Of a stretch of DNA of 8,980 nt, positions 5,475-8,980 are shown in pieces. Position 1 is the stretch's first letter. Every line of letters begins with the position of its first letter. The DNA is from an uncultured Collinsella sp. (lineage in GTDB: Bacteria > Actinomycetota > Coriobacteriia > Coriobacteriales > Coriobacteriaceae): assembly GCA_900549065.1 (NCBI GenBank), contig URNC01000082.1, forward strand, positions 1 to 8,980. Reading direction: 5' to 3'. The position numbers and the translations under genes were made by a program. Under the pieces are notes generated by a model that saw only the letters and a program-made list of their open reading frames with translations, ran no database searches and was not told the origin of the DNA.

Positions 5475-5960
5475 TTAGCGCACACGCTCGATCTCGACGC
5501 CACAGCTTGCCAAGGGCAGGCCAACAGGCGCCCACGGCTTATCGAGCTTGATGCGCACACCAAGCAGCGAGGGATAACGACGCAGCAGCATCTGGGCCGT
5601 ACCTTCAGCTGCCGCCTCGATGAGCTTAAACGTATGCTCGCGCAGATAGCCATCGACATCGTGGCACACCGAGCCGTAGTCAATCGAGGCGTCCAAGTTA
5701 TCGTGCTCTCCCGCTGCACGCAGGTCAGCATAGAGCACCAAGGACACGATGAATTTCTGGCCCAGCGCGTTCTCTTCGGGATACACGCCGTGGTTAGCAA
5801 AAACCTCAAGACCTTCAACGGTGATGCGGTCGGCATGGCGCAGATCGTCATAGTTCACGTGGGGCACCGCCGTTGCGGTGGATATTTCGCCCCTTCCACG
5901 GCGGGCGAGCTCGGCGCCTTCAGTCTTGGTTGCATTCTCGGGCAGTTTCTTGTTGCTCAT
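5475..5960 (-). CDS. folB: Dihydroneopterin aldolase
   Basis: This 161-residue enzyme converts 7,8-dihydroneopterin to 6-hydroxymethyl-7,8-dihydropterin and glycolaldehyde in folate synthesis. The FolB domain runs from about residue 45 to the end. Aligned by eye to S. aureus DHNA, the active-site residues are present: Glu63 (ANHGVYPEE), Tyr95 (SIDYGSV), Glu115 (KLIEAAAEG) and Lys141 (DKPWAPV). About 44 extra charged residues (MSNKKLPENATKTEG...) precede the domain; typical FolB is about 120 residues. GGAG, 9-10 nt before ATG 5960, supports the long form. In-frame GTG codons near residues 32 and 35 could start a shorter form but lack an SD. It is the last gene of the nrd/fol series, 42 nt after the HD gene. 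Confidence 0.92.
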   Translation of the reverse strand: MSNKKLPENATKTEGAELARRGRGEISTATAVPHVNYDDLRHADRITVEGLEVFANHGVYPEENALGQKFIVSLVLYADLRAAGEHDNLDASIDYGSVCHDVDGYLREHTFKLIEAAAEGTAQMLLRRYPSLLGVRIKLDKPWAPVGLPLASCGVEIERVR

Positions 5961-6002
5961 CGCGATCGTCTCCTTCGTTTAGAACCCCGACCGCGCAACT
6001 AA

Positions 6003-6584
6003 CTACACGCGAATCGACAGGTTCTTTTTATCATCGCTCCAGTTGCAAGCATTGCGCGCGGGGCATGCAAAGCAGGCGCGCGACGCTTTGTCGGCCGCAT
6101 AGAGCAGACGCTCAAGCGGTTGGCTGTTCACGCGCAGCTTTCGATGGCCCAGAATGGCCGTCTTAATGGCTGCGGCATCGGCCGGCTCAAACGCCACGTC
6201 ATCGGGCATGCCGCCGAGAATTGCATCAGCGACGCGTTCGCTTGCAACATCATGGGATATACCCGATTCATACTGTTCATCTTTGCCGATATCGTGAAGA
6301 AGTGCCGTGGCGTAGATGACCTCGCGGTCAAATTCGAGCTGTTCCTCGAGATTCTTGATCCACATAATGCGAGCGACATCGAGAAGATGGTCAATACCGT
6401 GACGGCAGAAGATGCGCCCCGATTCCAACTGTGCAATGTTGCCCAGGTGCCGCCGGAACAGCCCGTTGGCACAAATGTAATCAATGCGAGGCATGGCACC
6501 AAAGGGAGTCAGGCCCGAAGCCATAAAGCCGCGACGCGGCGTCCCCTCATCGGTTTTCGATGTAAAGTCGTTGACGACCCTCAT
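6003..6584 (-). CDS. HD-domain phosphohydrolase with C-terminal Cys motif
   Basis: This 193-residue protein is an HD-superfamily metal-dependent phosphohydrolase. The visible HD residues are the first His (His62 or His66 in CRHGIDHLLDVAR), His97-Asp98 in ATALLHDIGK, and a later Asp in YAADKASR. A Cys-rich tail follows: C171-x2-C174-x5-C180 in ACFACPARNACNW, which could hold a metal or Fe-S centre, possibly with Cys60. The ATG at 6584 lies 2 nt after the folE stop, arguing for coupling. ATG codons at residues 21 and 31 are alternatives, and none of the three has a clear SD. Its place between folE and folB suggests a pterin role, for example removing phosphates from dihydroneopterin triphosphate. 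That is inferred from context only; a general nucleotide hydrolase is equally possible. Confidence 0.8.
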   Translation of the reverse strand: MRVVNDFTSKTDEGTPRRGFMASGLTPFGAMPRIDYICANGLFRRHLGNIAQLESGRIFCRHGIDHLLDVARIMWIKNLEEQLEFDREVIYATALLHDIGKDEQYESGISHDVASERVADAILGGMPDDVAFEPADAAAIKTAILGHRKLRVNSQPLERLLYAADKASRACFACPARNACNWSDDKKNLSIRV

Positions 6585-6586
6585 GG

Positions 6587-7144
6587 TTAGCGGCCCAGCA
6601 TCCTAAAGAACCGCTCCTCGAGCGCGGGATCGGTCTCGAAGACGCCGCGGCGAGCGAGCGTCATGGTCTTGGTGCCGGGCTTCTGCACGCCGCGCATGGT
6701 CATGCACATATGCTCAGCCTCCATGAGCACAATCGCTCCCTGGGGAGCGAGATAATCCATGAGAGCGTCGGCAACCTGCGCACACAGCTGCTCCTGCAGC
6801 TGCAGACGACGGGCATAAACCTCAACCGTGCGGGCGAGCTTGGAAAGCCCAGCCACCCGACCGTTAGGGATATAACCAATGGCGGCCTTGCCATAAAACG
6901 GCAACAGATGATGTTCACACAGCGAGTAGAACGTGATGTCGCGCTCGATAACCAAATCGTTCGAAGCGACGGCAAAGGTTTTGGACAGGTGTTCCTCGGC
7001 ACTCTGGTCCATACCGCCGGCGATCTCACCATACATACGGGCAACGCGCGCCGGGGTCTCCAGCAGGCCCTCACGAGTTGGGTCCTCGCCTATGCCCTCA
7101 AGCAACAGCTTAATGGCGGCCTCGACTTTTTCCTGATCGACCAT
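6587..7144 (-). CDS. folE: GTP cyclohydrolase I
   Basis: This 185-residue enzyme converts GTP to 7,8-dihydroneopterin triphosphate, the first step of folate synthesis and also an entry to queuosine precursors. Type IA hallmarks are present: EDPTREGLLETPARVARM near the N-terminus; the zinc ligands Cys76 and His79 in SLCEHHLLPFYGKAAIGYIP and Cys147 in EAEHMCMTMRG; and the catalytic-region His78 and His145. LSKLARTVEVYARRLQLQEQL is the usual substrate-binding and oligomer helix. Length is normal for a bacterial enzyme. GAGG 5 nt before ATG 7144 supports the start. It lies 66 nt after nrdG. A weak extended -10-like TGGTACCAT (minus strand, near 7184-7179) is in that gap, so read-through from nrdG and a separate promoter are both possible. 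Confidence 0.96.
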   Translation of the reverse strand: MVDQEKVEAAIKLLLEGIGEDPTREGLLETPARVARMYGEIAGGMDQSAEEHLSKTFAVASNDLVIERDITFYSLCEHHLLPFYGKAAIGYIPNGRVAGLSKLARTVEVYARRLQLQEQLCAQVADALMDYLAPQGAIVLMEAEHMCMTMRGVQKPGTKTMTLARRGVFETDPALEERFFRMLGR

Positions 7145-7210
7145 CTGGGCCTCACTTTTCCGATTTCACGTTCGCGCTATGGTACCACGCCCTTCGGCAT
7201 CGACCACAAG

Positions 7211-7792
7211 CTACATAGTATGGGTCGAATAGACCGGATCATCATGCCAAAGTTCAACCGCATCACAAAGCGCAACGCCCTCGCGCTCAGCACGAGCGCG
7301 CGTGTCATTCATATCAATCACGCGCTGGTTACTCGAGCCCCTAAAGCGCAATGAGATATCGTACAGATCCTGAACAAACGGGCCATCCACCAACATATCG
7401 AGGCAGGCAAGGATACGGTCCGTCGCCTCGGTATGGTGACGACCACCCGGCATAAGCTCCTCGAGCACGTCGCCGGTAAAACACCAAATGGTTTTTCCTG
7501 ACCCCGCAGGATACGCGGCACGAACACGCTCGACAAACTCAACGAGCCCCGCCTGATTCTCGGGCTCCATAGGCTCGCCGCCCAGAATCGTCAGGCCATC
7601 GATAAAGGGATGGTCGAGGCTCTCGATAATCTTGTCCTCGACGGCACGATCGAACGTTTCACCCGCAGCAAAGTCCCACGCGACGGAGTTAAAGCAATTC
7701 TTGCACCCGCGACGGCACCCGCTCACAAACAGAGAAGTACGAACGCCTTCCCCATCAGCAATGTCGAAATACTTAATGTTCGCGTAGTTCAT
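7211..7792 (-). CDS. nrdG: Anaerobic ribonucleotide reductase activating protein
   Basis: This 193-residue radical SAM enzyme installs the glycyl radical on NrdD. The radical SAM cluster motif is Cys26-x3-Cys30-x2-Cys33 in SGCRRGCKNCFN, preceded by the NrdG-typical IADGEGVRTSLFVSGC. GGEPMEP (71-77) is the SAM-binding GGE motif, and LVDGPFVQDL and RGSSNQRVID are further NrdG signatures. ATG 7792 is preferred because GGGAG lies 8 nt upstream. The frame is open to 7909, but that extension runs through a large palindrome and gives low-quality sequence. nrdG normally follows nrdD closely; here 427 nt separate them. A possible own promoter is a -10-like TATACT on the minus strand (7933-7928), with a poor -35; it would put the 7808-7891 palindrome in the leader. 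Confidence 0.95.
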   Translation of the reverse strand: MNYANIKYFDIADGEGVRTSLFVSGCRRGCKNCFNSVAWDFAAGETFDRAVEDKIIESLDHPFIDGLTILGGEPMEPENQAGLVEFVERVRAAYPAGSGKTIWCFTGDVLEELMPGGRHHTEATDRILACLDMLVDGPFVQDLYDISLRFRGSSNQRVIDMNDTRARAEREGVALCDAVELWHDDPVYSTHTM

Positions 7793-7807
7793 AGGTAACT
7801 CTCCCGG

Positions 7808-7891
7808 GAGGCCGGGACATATCATCCCGTCCTCAAACATTCTCGGCCTTCGGCCTGCGAAACTGCGGGCGGGACGATATGTCCCGGCCTC
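7808..7891. repeat. Perfect 16-bp inverted repeat with extended imperfect stem upstream of nrdG
   Basis: GAGGCCGGGACATATC (7808-7823) is exactly repeated in inverse at 7876-7891. The stem continues imperfectly inward for about 10 more positions (ATCCCGTCC against GTCCCGCCC on the opposite strand). The centre holds a small GGCC-TTC-GGCC hairpin (7846-7855). On the minus strand it ends directly beside the nrdG SD; the junction CTCCCGGGAG (7801-7810) is itself a perfect palindrome. No T-run follows on either strand, so this is not a standard intrinsic terminator. It may be a leader structure affecting nrdG translation, or an intergenic repeat. Confidence 0.85.
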
Positions 7892-7944
7892 ATGCAAAGG
7901 GTAACTCAATGAACGAAGCGAACATCGAGTATAGGGTTCGAGAT

Positions 7945-8133
7945 CTAATAAAAACTGGGTTGCGGCTCAACCGCCATCGCAAGTAAATCGCAGCTGCAGC
8001 TCGAATTATCTCCGCTACGAACTTCGAGGAGTGAGCAGACCGCATGCCGCATCTCAGCTACGTCAACTTGGCTGAACCGAGAGGGCCGCTTGGGCTTTTG
8101 CTCGATATGAGTTCCGCACGCAAAGAAGGCCAC
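7945..8133 (-). CDS. Doubtful 62-codon ORF between nrdD and nrdG
   Basis: A 62-residue frame (GTG start) ends ...NSSCSCDLLAMAVEPQPSFY. Its GTG lies inside the terminator-like hairpin at 8121-8147, no SD precedes it, and its first third is encoded by one arm of the 8070-8208 inverted repeat. The internal ATG at 8052 also lacks a clear SD. I recognise no domain. It is probably chance coding in a structured spacer, but its stop coincides with the T-tract of a terminator-like hairpin, which would suit a short transcript. Listed so the 427-nt nrdD-nrdG spacer is accounted for. Confidence 0.15.
   Translation of the reverse strand: MAFFACGTHIEQKPKRPSRFSQVDVAEMRHAVCSLLEVRSGDNSSCSCDLLAMAVEPQPSFY
7947..7972 (-). 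terminator. Terminator-like hairpin with T-tract, nrdD-nrdG spacer
   Basis: On the minus strand GGTTG-AGCCG-CAACC (stem 7972-7958) is followed by CAG and then TTTTTATT. The T-tract is the clearest in the window, though the stem is only 5 bp. A competing 4-bp pairing, GCGG/CCGC, overlaps it. It would end transcripts coming from the nrdD side, about 155 nt before the nrdG start. Confidence 0.5.
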
Positions 8134-8208
8134 TTAATGTGGCCTTCGTCTTGCGCAGGACTGTCCGAAGTAGCGAGCAAATGCCCAAGCGGCCCTCCCG
8201 GCTCAGCC
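8070..8208. repeat. 139-bp inverted repeat just downstream of nrdD
   Basis: The arms 8070-8104 and 8174-8208 are inverse copies with 32 of 35 positions identical; the core GAGGGCCGCTTGGGC is perfect. Inside them lies the 9-bp hairpin at 8125-8147, and the sequence just outside that hairpin also pairs partially (16 of 23 positions from 8111 to 8133 against 8139-8161). Most of the 139 bp could therefore fold as one long stem. The right arm begins 11 nt after the nrdD stop. This is larger than a terminator needs to be and may be a palindromic intergenic repeat or MITE-like element. No target-site duplication was recognised. Confidence 0.8.
8121..8147 (-). terminator. Intrinsic terminator of nrdD
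   Basis: GAAGGCCAC (8125-8133) and GTGGCCTTC (8139-8147) form a perfect 9-bp stem with loop TTAAT. On the minus strand it is followed by TTTG, giving CCTTCTTTGCG. It sits 72 nt beyond the nrdD stop, at the centre of the larger 8070-8208 inverted repeat. Confidence 0.65.
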
Positions 8209-8219
8209 CCGGAGCGGTA

Positions 8220-8980
8220 TTAGAGATGCAGTACGCGGTCGCGGATCTCCTCGGTTCGGCCCTGGTTCCAGAATTGGGTACCGATGTAGCCGCACGTACG
8301 ACGGGCGACATTCATCTTCTCCTGGTCACGATTGCCGCAATTGGGGCACTCCCACACCAGCTTGCCGTCATCCTCGACAATCTTGATCTCGCCGTCGTAA
8401 CCGCACACCTGGCAATAATCGCTCTTGGTGTTGAGCTCGGCGTACATGATGTTGTCGTAGATGTACTGCATCACGCGGATGACAGCCTTGAGGTTGTCCT
8501 GCATGTTGGGAACCTCGACGTAGGAGATGGCACCGCCCGGCGAAAGCTGCTGGAACATACCCTCGAACTTGAGCTTGTCGAATGCGTCGATCTCCTCGGA
8601 CACGTGGACGTGGTAGCTGTTGGTGATGTAGCCCTTGTCCGTCACGCCCGGGATGATGCCAAAACGACGCTGCAGGCACTTGGCGAACTTGTAGGTCGTC
8701 GACTCAAGCGGGGTACCGTACAGCGAGAAGTCAATATCGCTTTCGGCCTTCCATTCCGCGCACTTGTCGTTCATGCGCTGCATGACGGCCATGGCAAAGG
8801 GCGTGCCCTCCTTCTCGGTGTGGCTGTGGCCCGTCATGTACTTGACGCACTCGTACAGGCCGGCATAACCCAGACTAATGGTGGAGTAACCGCCCACGAG
8901 CAGCTTGTCGATCGTCTCGCCCTTCTTCAGGCGGGCGAGGGCGCCGTACTGCCAAAGAATCGGTGCGGCATCCGAAAGCG
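8220..8980 (-). CDS. nrdD: Anaerobic ribonucleoside-triphosphate reductase, C-terminal part
   Basis: This is the C-terminal 252 residues of the class III ribonucleotide reductase, which reduces ribonucleoside triphosphates to dNTPs without oxygen. The frame runs off the right edge of the window (beginning ...LSDAAPILWQYGALARL), so the N-terminal ATP-cone and most of the barrel are missing. The GTG at 8897 is internal. Family features seen: GGYSTISLGYAGLYE; FGIIPGVTDKGYITNSYHVH; LSPGGAISYVEVPN; a zinc site with C-x2-C pairs (YCQVCGYDG and ECPNCGN); and the glycyl-radical region RRTCGYIGTQFWNQGR, whose RTCGY glycine is the expected radical site, 22 residues before the C-terminus. NrdG is encoded downstream but unusually far away, across palindromes and terminator-like hairpins. 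Confidence 0.96.
   Translation of the reverse strand, partial: LSDAAPILWQYGALARLKKGETIDKLLVGGYSTISLGYAGLYECVKYMTGHSHTEKEGTPFAMAVMQRMNDKCAEWKAESDIDFSLYGTPLESTTYKFAKCLQRRFGIIPGVTDKGYITNSYHVHVSEEIDAFDKLKFEGMFQQLSPGGAISYVEVPNMQDNLKAVIRVMQYIYDNIMYAELNTKSDYCQVCGYDGEIKIVEDDGKLVWECPNCGNRDQEKMNVARRTCGYIGTQFWNQGRTEEIRDRVLHL

Noticed and set aside
6710..7354. Plus-strand open frame of about 214 codons opposite folE and the end of nrdG
   Set aside because: Antisense shadow of folE and nrdG, both with complete catalytic motifs; no SD or domain for the shadow.
7930..7950. GGGTTCGAGATC resembling a tRNA T-loop
   Set aside because: The flanking bases do not form the five-pair T-stem, and no acceptor, D or anticodon arm could be built around it.
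7793..8219. CRISPR-like or riboswitch structure in the nrdD-nrdG spacer
   Set aside because: The repeats are inverted and different from each other, not regularly spaced direct repeats. No cobalamin, purine or other riboswitch core sequence that I know is visible, and no NrdR-box pair was seen.

Overview
The window is about 9 kb of a fairly GC-rich chromosome. Gene content, SD-led starts and codon use fit an anaerobic gut actinobacterium of the class Coriobacteriia, most like Collinsella. That placement is inferred from general resemblance; no 16S gene or other taxonomic marker is present. An oxygen-sensitive class III ribonucleotide reductase and a PerR-type peroxide regulator fit an anaerobic lifestyle. 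The first 14 bases are leftover Nextera/Tn5 adapter, so the left edge is a contig end and not a biological boundary.

Layout. Positions 15-1514 (+): the C-terminal part of a Gfo/Idh/MocA-type oxidoreductase, an acylphosphatase-domain protein starting 2 nt later, and perR. Positions 1592-3483 (-): slyD, then a UreE-like protein 3 nt downstream, a 14-bp hairpin, and a Cof-type HAD phosphatase. perR and the HAD gene converge on a long imperfect palindrome that supplies both stop codons. Positions 3604-5468 (+): an M19 dipeptidase divergent from slyD, a GC-rich hairpin, and a YgjP/DUF45-type metallopeptidase with a TTG start. Positions 5475-8980 (-): a right-to-left series nrdD (partial), nrdG, folE, an HD-domain phosphohydrolase and folB. 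It converges on the metallopeptidase gene with only 6 nt between the stops.

Working together. NrdD and NrdG make deoxyribonucleotides anaerobically. FolE and FolB are two steps of dihydropterin (folate) synthesis, and the HD protein between them is a candidate for the phosphate-removal step lying between these enzymes. SlyD and the UreE-like protein form a probable two-gene unit whose families both handle nickel, although no urease or hydrogenase gene is in view.

The least explained parts are intergenic. There is a long palindrome between perR and the HAD gene. The 427-nt nrdD-nrdG gap holds two more large inverted repeats plus two terminator-like hairpins. No CRISPR array, transposase, phage gene, tRNA, rRNA or defence system is visible. 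I see no clearly new multi-gene system; the palindromes and the UreE/SlyD pair are the best leads.
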